This document shows positions 1 to 11,582 of a stretch of DNA of 64,000 nucleotides, piece after piece. Each line of letters begins with the position of its first letter. The stretch's first letter is position 1. The DNA is from Rhabditoides inermis (Eukaryota > Nematoda > Chromadorea > Rhabditida > Rhabditidae): the NCBI GenBank assembly GCA_963966185.1, contig CAWZYM010000406.1, forward strand, positions 196,001-260,000. Direction: 5' to 3'. Both the position numbers and the translations under genes were made by a program. The notes under the pieces were generated by a model, which worked only from the letters and a program-made list of their open reading frames with translations, had not been told where the DNA came from and made no database searches.

Positions 1-2786
1 TTGCGTTTTGCATCTTATGTGATTGATCCTGTCAGAAAATGAAAAATGCTTGTTTATTTACTTGTTTACTGTTGTTATTTACGAAAAAATTGAACTTGTT
101 TTCTTGTTATCTGTAATAAGTTTGAACCTTCTACCTTGAAAACCAACCGATATACATTTAATACAATTTTCAGTATTAAACAGACGAAAATGGAAAAAAA
201 ATTAAAGTTGAAAATTTATTAAAAATCTGAACTAATTCATGAATACATGTATCACGGTAGTGATGATTTAAAAGAAAAATCCAGATGTAAACTCTCATCT
301 AGACGAAAGTTACAGGGTCGTAAAGTGAAATTTGAAATTCATGCTAATTTATCTCAGGTGACATGTGAGAGGCGACAGGTGAGACGGTACCTGGCAGGTA
401 CTCAGGACCTAAGGTGTCATTGGTGAAAGGAATGAGAGAATTAAAAATAGTTTTTCTAAGAAGTTGAAACATAGTTGTACTGTATTTTACGTTTTGCATC
501 TTGCCTGATTGATCCTGTCAGCGGTCAATATGCTCAACTGCAAAAATGAGCCACATTTAGTTGAAAATCAAGGTTTTTTTGAAAAAGTGAAATCCTTCCA
601 CAGTGAAGCGAAAAATCTGAAACTTTGTCAGTAAATATTAGTTTTTGAGTTATGAATTACAGTGTAAAATCCAGGTCTCAACTCTTATATAGTAAGGGAA
701 TGTAGTTGATCTAGTGAATCATGAAATATGATTTTTATTTTCAGTAATAGAGTTGAGCATACGTGTTTGTGTTACTTGTGTCAAAGAAAGTGATTTACCA
801 TAAAAGTTTGAAAAATTAATATTGAAAACGAAAGAAGTTATGATCAAAAATGTAAAATTTCTACGAAAATTTGAATATTTATATTTTGAAAACAGAATAA
901 GTATTTCATTTGAAATTGAAATGGTGTGAACGGCCAAGTGTCTTCTATCATCAGCTGAAGTTTGAAATTTTTGTCTTCAAAACTAACAAAGATATTCAAG
1001 GTTTTTGCGTTTTGCATCTTATGTGATTGATCCTGTCAGAAAATGAAAAATGCTTGTTTATTTACTTGTTTACTGTTGTTATTTACGAAAAAATTGAACT
1101 TGTTTTCTTGTTATCTGTAATAAGTTTGAACCTTCTACCTTGAAAACCAACCGATATACATTTAATACAATTTTCAGTATTAAACAGACGAAAATGGAAA
1201 AAAAATTAAAGTTGAAAATTTATTAAAAATCTGAACTAATTCATGAATACATGTATCACGGTAGTGATGATTTAAAAGAAAAATGCAGATGTAAACTCTC
1301 ATCTAGACGAAAGTTACAGGGTCGTAAAGTGAAATTTGAAATTCATGCTAATTTATCTCAGGTGACATGTGAGAGGCGACAGGTGAGACGGTACCTGGCA
1401 GGTACTCAGGACCTAAGGTGTCATTGGTGAAAGGAATGAGAGAATTAAAAATAGTTTTTCTAAGAAGTTGAAACATAGTTGTACTGTATTTTACGTTTTG
1501 CATCTTGCCTGATTGATCCTGTCAGCGGTCAATATGCTCAACTGCAAAAATGAGCCACATTTTGTTGAAAATCAAGGTTTTTTGAAAAAGTGAAATCCTT
1601 CCACAGTGAAGCGAAAAATCTGAATCTTTGTCAGTAAATATGAGTTTTTGAGTTATGAATTACTGTGCAAAATCCAGGTCTCAACTCTTAGATAGTAAGG
1701 GATTGTAGTTGATCTAGTGAATCATGAAATATGATTTTTATTTTCAGTAATAGAGCTGAGCATACGTGTTTGTGTTGATTGTGTCATAGAGAGTAATTTA
1801 CCATAAAAATTTGAAAAATTAATATTGAAAACGAAAGAAGTTATGATCAAAAATGTAAAATTTCTACGAAAATTTGAATATTCATATTTTGAAAACGGAA
1901 TGAGTATTTCATTTGAAATTGAAATGGTGTGAACGGCCAAGTGTCTTCTATTATCAGCTGAAGTTTGAAATTTTAGTCTTCAAAACTGACAAAGATATTC
2001 AAGGTTTTTGCGTTTTGCATCTTACGTGATTGATCCTGTCAGAAAATGAAAAATGCTGTAAAACTTTTTTGAAATGGTTTTTCGTAATGAAACTGTAAAA
2101 CTGTAAATAACACGCATGTTTCTTGTTACTGTGCGATTTTCATGACAAAATATGAAGTTTGAAGGTAGGTTTACATAGAAGTGTACCGAGTTGTTAGTGA
2201 ACCCATTTAAAGAAATGAGATAGGAACCTATGCGATTGTGTGTCTGTTAAGAGTGATTAGTTGATCTTAAGTTTGTAGTTTGAGTGTGAAATGTTCCTTC
2301 AGTCTTGAGTTATGTCCTTCTGAAGTTTTGGTAATTCTATATAAACCCATATAAGGAGTTATCGGAATGAGTCCCAGTGACGTGTGTCAAGTCAATATAG
2401 TGTGCTAAGTCTAAGTTTACAGTATGAGATTCACATCTTGAAACATGGACTGAGCATATGGGTGGAAAGTATTTCAGGCTATGTCAAGTTCTTAGTAAAG
2501 TCATACGGTAAGTAGAGCTGTGAGCGTGAAAATGAAACGATTGCATGCGGTCACCATAAGAGTGTTAAGTTTGGAGTATGAGCTGTGTAGGTGTAATAGT
2601 CACTGAGCTAGATGCTGTGAAAAAGGTAGCCACACCCGTCATAGCAAATTTTATATAGCCCTGCCAGGGCGACTAGCGGGCCGGAGGCTCGCTTCGCTCG
2701 CCTCCGGCCCGCTAGTGGCGGCGGCTTCGCCGCCGCACTGCGCTCCGAGGCTCGCGCGCCTTCGGCGCGCTCGCCTCTCCGCGTCA
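1..2786. repeat. F1 repeat unit 1 (left-truncated by the window)
   Basis: Non-coding, AT-rich repeat unit ending in the GC hairpin block at 2658-2786. It holds two tandem copies of a 1004-bp segment: the phrase at 1 recurs at 1005, and both copies carry the same internal landmarks. Landmarks shared by all F1 units are the GTACCTGGCAGGTAC palindrome (387-401), two related phrases with GATTGATCCTGTCAG about 516 bp apart (near 508 and 1024), and a CATAGCAAATTTTATATAG tail just before the hairpins. The 72-codon minus-strand open frames in it (near 719-937 and 1722-1940) are inherited with the repeat and show no protein signature. No real gene is seen. Confidence 0.93.
2658..2786. repeat. GC-rich hairpin block that ends each F1 unit
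   Basis: Three perfect hairpins stand in a row. First, a 16-bp stem CTAGCGGGCCGGAGGC (2673-2688) pairs with 2700-2715 around an 11-base loop. Second, GCGGCGGC (2718-2725) pairs with 2729-2736 around TTC. Third, GCGCGCC (2754-2760) pairs with 2764-2770 around TTC, extended by an outer GAGGC/GCCTC. Equivalent blocks are at 5690, 7613, 9538, 11454, 14486, 18122 and 20255. They are truncated at 16512 and 22907. F2 versions (CTAGCCCGAGCGGCGC stem, TGGC loop, then GGCCGCC-TTC-GGCGGCC) are at 24676, 36236 and 37083. The block contrasts sharply with the AT-rich surroundings. Function unknown. Confidence 0.9.
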
Positions 2787-5700
2787 ACTCATAAAAACTT
2801 CAAATCTGAATTCTCCTATGGGTCTAGTACACATCAGACATCGAAATCTGTAGTTTTGAAGTTGTTCACGTTTTTGTTTACTTGTTTACTCATTATGTAA
2901 ACATCAGATATGAACTCTACTATGGGTCTAGTACACATCAGACATCAGAATCTTCACTTTTGGAGTTGTTTACAATTTTGTTTACTTGTTTACCTGACTT
3001 GTAAACACTATACCTTAACTCTCCTGAAGGTTTATTATCGATTAGATATCAAAATCAGGAGATTTTGAGTTGTTTACTTTTTTGTTTACTTGTTTACCTA
3101 AGTTGTTAACATAAAAAAATTGTAATTGTTTACTTGTTACCTGTACCAAGTATGAACATTCTACCTCTAAAAATAACAAAGTTATAAACTTTTATACCAT
3201 TTCTGAGTATTAAAAAAATCGAAATTGAAAAATAAATTAAAATTCAAACACTTAATAAAAATCTGAAATAATTCATGAATATAGGTATCACGGTAAGTAG
3301 CGATAATTAAATTAGAAAATGCAGGTGTCAACTCTCATCTAGACAAAAGTCACGGAGTCGTGAAGTGAAATTCGAAGTTTATGCTAATTTATCTCAGGTG
3401 AGAGGCGACAGGTGAGATGGTACCTGGCAGGTACTCAGAACCTAAGGTGTCATTGGTGGAAGGGATGAGATAATTAATCATTTTTCTAAGAAGTTGAAAC
3501 ATAGTTGTACTGTATTTTACGTTTTGCATCTTGCCTGATTGATCCTGTCAGCGGTCAATATGCTCAACTGCAAAAATGAGCCACATTTAGTTGAAAATCA
3601 AGGTTTTTTTGAAAAAGTGAAATCCTTCCACAGTGAAGCGAAAAATCTGAAACTTTGTCAGTAAATATTAGTTTTTGAGTTATGAATTACAGTGTAAAAT
3701 CCAGGTCTCAACTCTTATATAGTAAGGGAATGTAGTTGATCTAGTGAATCATGAAATATGATTTTTATTTTCAGTAATAGAGTTGAGCATACGTGTTTGT
3801 GTTACTTGTGTCAAAGAAAGTGATTTACCATAAAAGTTTGAAAAATTAATATTGAAAACGAAAGAAGTTATGATCAAAAATGTAAAATTTCTACGAAAAT
3901 TTGAATATTTATATTTTGAAAACAGAATAAGTATTTCATTTGAAATTGAAATGGTGTGAACGGCCAAGTGTCTTCTATCATCAGCTGAAGTTTGAAATTT
4001 TTGTCTTCAAAACTAACAAAGATATTCAAGGTTTTTGCGTTTTGCATCTTATGTGATTGATCCTGTCAGAAAATGAAAAATGCTTGTTTATTTACTTGTT
4101 TACTGTTGTTATTTACGAAAAAATTGAACTTGTTTTCTTGTTATCTGTAATAAGTTTGAACCTTCTACCTTGAAAACCAACCGATATACATTTAATACAA
4201 TTTTCAGTATTAAACAGACGAAAATGGAAAAAAAAATTAAAGTTGAAAATTTATTAAAAATCTGAACTAATTCATGAATACATGTATCACGGTAGTGATG
4301 ATTTAAAAGAAAAATCCAGATGTAAACTCTCATCTAGACGAAAGTTACAGGGTCGTAAAGTGAAATTTGAAATTCATGCTAATTTATCTCAGGTGACATG
4401 TGAGAGGCGACAGGTGAGACGGTACCTGGCAGGTACTCAGGACCTAAGGTGTCATTGGTGAAAGGAATGAGAGAATTAAAAATAGTTTTTCTAAGAAGTT
4501 GAAACATAGTTGTACTGTATTTTACGTTTTGCATCTTGCCTGATTGATCCTGTCAGCGGTCAATATGCTCAACTGCAAAAATGAGCCACATTTAGTTGAA
4601 AATCAAGGTTTTTTTGAAAAAGTGAAATCCTTCCACAGTGAAGCGAAAAATCTGAATCTTTGTCAGTAAATATGAGTTTTTGAGTTATGAATTACTGTGC
4701 AAAATCCAGGTCTCAACTCTTAGATAGTAAGGGATTGTAGTTGATCTAGTGAATCATGAAATATGATTTTTATTTTCAGTAATAGAGCTGAGCATACGTG
4801 TTTGTGTTGATTGTGTCATAGAGAGTAATTTACCATAAAAATTTGAAAAATTAATATTGAAAACGAAAGAAGTTATGATCAAAAATGTAAAATTTCTACG
4901 AAAATTTGAATATTCATATTTTGAAAACGGAATGAGTATTTCATTTGAAATTGAAATGGTGTGAACGGCCAAGTGTCTTCTATTATCAGCTGAAGTTTGA
5001 AATTTTAGTCTTCAAAACTGACAAAGATATTCAAGGTTTTTGCGTTTTGCATCTTACGTGATTGATCCTGTCAGAAAATGAAAAATGCTGTAAAACTTTT
5101 TTGAAATGGTTTTTCGTAATGAAACTGTAAAACTGTAAATAACACGCATGTTTCTTGTTACTGTGCGATTTTCATGACAAAATATGAAGTTTGAAGGTAG
5201 GTTTACATAGAAGTGTACCGAGTTGTTAGTGAACCCATTTAAAGAAATGAGATAGGAACCTATGCGATTGTGTGTCTGTTAAGAGTGATTAGTTGATCTT
5301 AAGTTTGTAGTTTGAGTGTGAAATGTTCCTTCAGTCTTGAGTTATGTCCTTCTGAAGTTTTGGTAATTCTATATAAACCCATATAAGGAGTTATCGGAAT
5401 GAGTCCCAGTGACGTGTGTCAAGTCAATATAGTGTGCTAAGTCTAAGTTTACAGTATGAGATTCACATCTTGAAACATGGACTGAGCATATGGGTGGAAA
5501 GTATTTCAGGCTATGTCAAGTTCTTAGTAAAGTCATACGGTAAGTAGAGCTGTGAGCGTGAAAATGAAACGATTGCATGCGGTCACCATAAGAGTGTTAA
5601 GTTTGGAGTATGAGCTGTGTAGGTGTAATAGTCACTGAGCTAGATGCTGTGAAAAAGGTAGCCACACCCGTCATAGCAAATTTTATATAGCCCTGCCAGG

Positions 5701-5818
5701 GCGACTAGCGGGCCGGAGGCTCGCTTCGCTCGCCTCCGGCCCGCTAGTGGCGGCGGCTTCGCCGCCGCACTGCGCTCCGAGGCTCGCGCGCCTTCGGCGC
5801 GCTCGCCTCTCCGCGTCA
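2787..5818. repeat. F1 repeat unit 2, long variant with internal 1-kb duplication
   Basis: Starts just after one GC block and ends with the next (5690-5818). The first 330 bases are three subrepeats of about 107 bp, each with clustered TTGTTTAC and a GTAAACA inverse. It then contains two tandem copies of the roughly 1-kb middle segment (phrases at about 4035 and 5040), giving a 3.03-kb unit instead of 1.92 kb. Most of this unit, from about 1990 to 5766, recurs almost base for base 8796 bp downstream in unit 6, so a large block was copied recently. Confidence 0.93.
2850..3110. promoter_or_regulatory. Dense cluster of TTGTTTAC / GTAAACA motifs
   Basis: About 107-bp subrepeats each contain a core TTGTTTACTTGTTTAC with a nearby GTAAACA on the opposite orientation. 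TTGTTTAC is the known DNA-binding element of nematode FOXO (DAF-16), and the core GTAAACA is the general forkhead site. Similar clusters occur near 5890-6020, 7815-7970, 9730-9890, 11640-11900, 14690-14950, 16520-16580, 18320-18700, 20455-20600, 21000-21140, 22970-23095, and through F2 (24880, 35580-35830, 36440-36680, 37280-37630). The motifs are directly visible. A role as binding sites is inference; they may be simply an inherited part of the repeat. Confidence 0.55.
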
Positions 5819-7741
5819 ACTCATCAAAAAATCAAATCTGAACTCTCCTATGAGTCTAGTACACATCAGACATCGGAATTTCAAGTATTGGAGTTGTTTA
5901 CTACTTTGTTTATTTGTTTACCTAACTGGTAAACACTACTTTGTAAATGTCCGATTGATTTAGTATCGATTAGACATCAAAATCAGTAGATTTGGAGTTG
6001 TTTACTTGTTTGTTCACTTGTTTACTGTTGTTGTTTACGAAAAAAGTTGAACTTGTTTTTCTTGTTACTTGTACCAAGTATGGACGTTCTACCTTGAAAA
6101 CCAACCGAGATATAAATTTTAGTACAATTTTCAGTTTCAAACAGACGAAAATTGGAAAAAAAATAAAATTGAAACGTTTTTAAAAAAAGTGATAAAATTC
6201 ATGAATGAAGGTATTACGGTAGTGATAATCAAATAGGAAAATCCAGGTGTCAACTCTGATCTAGACGAAAGTTACAGGGTCGTACAGTGTTTGAAGTTTA
6301 TGCTAATTTATCTCAGGTGACAGATGAGAGGCGACAGGTGAGACGGTACCTGGCAGGTACTCAGGACCTAAGGTGTCATTGGAGTAAGGGATGAGAGAAT
6401 TGAAAATATTTTCTTTAAGAAGTTGAATCATAGTTGTACTGTATTTTACGTTTTGCATCTTACCTGATTGATCCTGTCAGCGGTCAATATGCTCAACTGC
6501 AAAAATGAGCCACATTTGGTAGAAAATCAAGGTTTTTTGAAAAAGTGAAATCCTTCCACAGTGAAGCGAAAAATCTGAATCTTTGTCAGTAAATATTAGT
6601 TTTTGAGTTATGAATTACTGTGTAAAATCCAGGTCTCAACTTTCATATAGTAAGGAATTGTAGTTGATCTAGTGAATCATGACATATGATTTTTATTTTC
6701 AGTAATAGAGTTAAGCATACGTGTTTGTGTTGATTGTGTCATAGAGAGTGATTTACCATAAAAATTGAAAAATTAATATTGAAAAAGAAAGAAGTTATGA
6801 TCGAAAATGTAAAATTTCTACGAAAATTTGAATATTTATATTTTGAAAACGGAATGAGTATTTCATTTGAAATTGAAATGGTGTGAACGGCCAAGTGTCT
6901 TCTATGATCAGCTGAAGTTTGAAATTGTAGTCTTCAAAACAAACAAAGATATTCAAGGTTTTTGCGTTTTGCATCTTACGTGATTGATCCTGTCAGAAAA
7001 TGAAAAATGCTGTAAAACTTTTTCGAACTGGTTTTTCGAAATGAAACTGTAAAACTGCAAATAACATGCATGTTTCATGTTACTGTGCAAGTTTCATGAC
7101 AAAATATGAAGTTTGAAGGTAGGTTTACATAGAAGTGAACCGAGTTGTTAGTGAACCCATTTAAGGAAATTAGATAGGAACCTATGCTAATGTGTGTCTG
7201 TTAGGAGTGATTAGTTGATCTCAAGTTTGTAGTTTGAGTGTGAAATGTTTCTTCAGTCTTGAGTTATGTCCTTCTGAAATTTTGGAAATTCTATATAAAC
7301 CCATATAAGGAGTTATCGGAATGAGTCCTAGTGACTTGTGCCTAGTCACTATAATGTGCTTAGTCTAAGTTTGGAGTTTCGGAACTTCATATGGAAACGT
7401 GGACTGAGCATTTGGATAAATAGTTTTTTCAGGCTATGTCAAGTTGTTAGTAAAGTCATACGGTAAGTAGAGGTGTGAGTGTGAAAATGAAACGATTGCA
7501 TGCGGTGAACAGTAGAATGTTAAGTTTACAATGTGAGCTCTGTGTATGTAATGGTCGCTGAGCTACATGTTGTGAACGACAAACAAACAACGACCATAGC
7601 AAATTTTATATAGCCCCAGCCGGGGCGACTAGCGGGCCGGAGGCTCGCTTCGCTCGCCTCCGGCCCGCTAGTGGCGGCGGCTTTGCCGCCGCACTGCGCT
7701 TTGAGGCTCACGCGCCTTCGGCGCGCTCGCCTCTTCGCGTT
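5819..7741. repeat. F1 repeat unit 3 (basic 1.92-kb form)
   Basis: Single-copy middle segment, so this is close to the basic unit of the family. It begins with the TTGTTTAC-rich subrepeats (near 5890-6020) and ends with the hairpin block 7613-7741. Its tail reads CGACCATAGC instead of the CGTCATAGC of most units, and the block is preceded by GCCCCAGCCGGGGC rather than GCCCTGCCAGGGC, keeping the small palindrome while changing its bases. It is more diverged from units 2 and 6 than those are from each other. Confidence 0.92.
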
Positions 7742-9667
7742 AAATCATCAAAATTTCACATCTGAACTCTACTATGGCTTTAGTACACGTTAGACATCGA
7801 AATCTCAAGTTTCGGAGTTGTTTACGATTTTGTTTATTCGTTTACCTAACTGGTAAACACTACATCGTAACTCTCCGAGTAATTTAGTATCGATTAGACA
7901 TCAAAATCAGAAGATTTGGAGTTGTTTACTTGTTTGTTTACTTGTTTACTGTTGTTGTTTATCAAAAAAATTGAACTTGTTTTCTTGTTATCTGTACTAA
8001 GTTTGAACCTTCTACCTTGAAAACCAACCGAGATATAAATTTTAATACAATTTTCAGAATTAAACAGACGAAAACTGAAAAAAAATAAAATTGAAACATT
8101 TATTAAAAATTTGAAATAACTCATGAATAAAGGTACTACGGTAGTGATAATTAAATAGAAAAATCCAGGTGTCAACTCTCATCAAGACGAAAGTTACAGT
8201 GTCGTAAAGTGAAATTTGAAGTTTATGCTAATTTATCTCAGGTGACAGATGAGAGGCGACAGGTGAGACGGTACCTGGCAGGTACACAGGACCTAAGGTG
8301 TCATTGGTGAAAGGAATGAGAGAATTAAAAATAGTTTTTCTAAGAAGTTGAAACTTAGATCTACTGTATTTTACGTTTTGCATCTTGCCTGATTGATCCT
8401 GTCAGCGGTCAATATGCTCAACTGCAAAAATGAGCCACATTTTGTTGAAAATCAAGGTTTTTTGAAAAAGTGAAATCCTTCTACAATGAAGCAAAAAATC
8501 TGAATCTTTGTCAGTAAATATTAGTTTTTGAGTTATGAATTACTGTGCAAAATCCGGGTCTCAACTCTTAGATAGTAAGGGATTGTAGTTGATCTAGTGA
8601 ATCATGAAATATGATTTTTATTTTCAGTAATAGAGTTGAGCATACGTGTTTGTGTTGATTATGTCATAGAGAGTGATTTACCATAAAAATTTGAAAAATT
8701 AGTTTTGAAAACGAAAGAAGTTATCATCAAAAATGTAAAATTTCTACGAAAATTTGAATATTCATATTTTGAAAACGGAACGAGTATTTCATTTGAAATT
8801 GAAATGGTGTGAACGGCCAAGTGTTTTCTATCATCAGCTGAAGTTTGAAATTTTAGTCTTCAAAACTAACAAAGATATTCAAGGTTTTTGCGTTTTGCAT
8901 CTTACGTGATTGATCCTGTCAGAAAATGAAAATTGCTGTAAAACTTTTTTGAACTGGTTTTTCGAAATGAAACTGTAAAACTGTAAATAACACGCATGTT
9001 TCATGTTACTGTGCAAGTTTCATGACAAAATATGAAGTTTGAAGGTAGGTTTACATAGACGTGGACCGAGTTGTTAGTGAACCCATTTAAGGAAATGATG
9101 TAGGAACCTATTCTGATGTGTGTCTGTTAAGAGTGATTAGTTGATATTAATTTTGTAGTTTGAGTGTGAAATGTTTCTTCAGTCTTCAGTTATGTCCTTC
9201 TGAAATTTTGGAAATTCTATATAAACCCATATAAGGAGTTATCGGAATGAGTCCTAGTGACGTGTGTCAAGTCAATATAGTGTGCTAAGTCTAAGTTTAC
9301 AGTATGAGATTCACATCTTGAAACATGGACTGAGCATATGGGTGAAAAGTTTTTCAGGCTATGTCAAGTTCTTAGTAAAGTCATACGGTAAGTAGAGCTG
9401 TGAGCGTGAAAATGAAACGATTGCATGCGGTCACCATAAGAGTGTTAAGTTTGGAGTATGAGCTGTGTAGGTGTAATAGTCACTGAGCTAGATGCTGTGA
9501 AAAAGGTAGCCACACCCGTCATAGCAAATTTTATATAGCCCTGCCAGGGCGACTAGCGGGCCGGAGGCTCGCTTCGCTCGCCTCCGGCCCGCTAGTGGCG
9601 GCGGCTTCGCCGCCGCATTGCGCGTCAAGGCTCGCGCGCCTTCGGCGCGCTCGCCTCTCCGCGTCAA
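7742..9667. repeat. F1 repeat unit 4 (basic form)
   Basis: 1926-bp unit with the standard order: TTGTTTAC subrepeats (7815-7970), GTACCTGGCAGGTAC palindrome, the two GATTGATCCTGTCAG phrases, CATAGCAAATTTTATATAG tail and hairpin block (9538-9667). Its second half (about 8930-9500) is close to the second half of unit 8, which indicates exchange between non-adjacent units. Confidence 0.92.
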
Positions 9668-11582
9668 CTCATCAAAAAATCAAATCTGAACTCTCCTATG
9701 GGTCTAGTACACATCATACATCGGAATTTCAAGTACTGGAGTTGTTTACTACTTTGTTTATTTGTTTACCTAACTGGTAAACACTACTTTGTAACTGTCC
9801 GATTGATTTAGTATCGATTAGACATCAAAATCAGAACATTTGGAGTTGTTTATTTGTTTGTTTACTTGTTTACTGTTGTTGTTTACCAAAAAAATGAACT
9901 TGTTTTCTTGTTACTTGTACCAAGTGTGGACGTTCTACCTTGAAAACCAACCGAGATATAAACTTTAGTACAATTTTCAGTTTCAAGCAGACGAAAACTG
10001 GAAAAAAATAAAATGGAAACGTTTTTTTATATGTGAAATAATTAATGAATGAAGGTATTACGGTAGTGATAATGAAATAGGAAAACCCAGGTGTCAACTC
10101 TCATATAGACGAAAGTTACAGGGTCGTAAAGTGTTTTAAGTTTTTGCTAATTTATCTCAGGTGACATGTGAGACGCGACAGGTGAGACGGTACCTGGCAG
10201 GTACTCAGAACCTAAGGTGTCATTGGTGCAAGGGATGAGATAATTAATCATTTTTCTAAGAAGTTGAAACATAGTTGTACTGTATTTTACGTTTTGCATC
10301 TTACCTGATTGATCCTGTCAGCGGTCAATATGCTCAACTGCAAAAATGAGCCACATTTTGTTGAAAATCAAGGTTTTTTGAAAAAGTGAAATCCTTCCAC
10401 AGTGAAGCGAAAAATCTGAATCTTTGTCAGTAAATATTAGTTTTTGAGTTATGAATTACTGTGCAAAATCCAGGTTTCAACTCTTATATAGTAAGGGATT
10501 GTAGTTGATCTAGTGAATCATGAAATATGATTTTTATTTTCAGTAATAAAGTTGAGCATACGTGCTTGTGTTGATTGTGTTATAGAGAGTAATTTACCAT
10601 AAAAATTTGAAAAAATAATATTGAAAACGAAAGAAGTTATGATCAAAAATGTAAAATTTTCACGAAAATTTGAATATTTATATTTTGAAAACGGAATAAG
10701 TTTTTTGTTTGAAATTGAAATGGTGTGAACGGCCAAGTGTCTTCTATCATCGACTGAAGTTTGAAATTTTAGTCTTCAAAACAAACAAAGATATTCAAGG
10801 TTTTTGCGTTTTGCATCTTACGTGATTGATCCTGTCAGAAAATGAAAAATGCTGTAAAACTTTTTTGAAATGGTTTTTCGTAATGAAACTGTAAAACTGT
10901 AAATAACACGCATGTTTCTTGTTACTGTGCGATTTTCATGACAAAATATGAAGTTTGAAGGTAGGTTTACATAGAAGTGTACCGAGTTGTTAGTGAACCC
11001 ATTTAAAGAAATGAGATAGGAACCTATGCGATTGTGTGTCTGTTAAGAGTGATTAGTTGATCTTAAGTTTGTAGTTTGAGTGTGAAATGTTCCTTCAGTC
11101 TTGAGTTATGTCCTTCTGAAGTTTTGGTAATTCTATATAAACCCATATAAGGAGTTATCGGAATGAGTCCCAGTGACGTGTGTCAAGTCAATATAGTGTG
11201 CTAAGTCTAAGTTTACAGTATGAGATTCACATCTTGAAACATGGACTGAGCATATGGGTGGAAAGTTTTTCAGGCTATGTCAAGTTCTTAGTAAAGTCAT
11301 ACGGTAAGTAGAGCTGTGAGCGTGAAAATGAAACGATTGCATGCGGTCACCATAAGAGTGTTAAGTTTGGAGTATGAGCTGTGTAGGTGTAATAGTCACT
11401 GAGCTAGATGTTGTGAAAAAGGTAGCCACACCCGTCATAGCAAATTTTATATAGCCCTGCCAGGGCGACTAGCGGGCCGGAGGCTCGCTTCGCTCGCCTC
11501 CGGCCCGCTAGTGGCGGCGGCTTCGCCGCCGCACTGCGCTCCGAGGCTCGCGCGCCTTCGGCGCGCTCGCCTCTCCGCGTCA
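9668..11582. repeat. F1 repeat unit 5 (basic form, mosaic)
   Basis: 1915-bp unit. Up to about 10785 it has its own sequence variants. From there to the end it is nearly identical to the corresponding part of unit 1/2, the start of the 8796-bp-offset duplication. The hairpin block is at 11454-11582. No gene is seen. Confidence 0.92.

Noticed and set aside
2640..2790. Helitron 3' ends (hairpin followed by CTAG)
   Set aside because: The CTAG is part of both arms of the palindrome, there is no matching 5' TC end or A/T insertion signature, and no Rep/helicase protein is present.
2715..2900. 61-codon plus-strand frame starting in the hairpin block
   Set aside because: It reads through hairpin arms (Ala/Arg/Leu from GC palindromes) and subrepeats. 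The reported start is a GTG, and the same stretch is structurally constrained as DNA.
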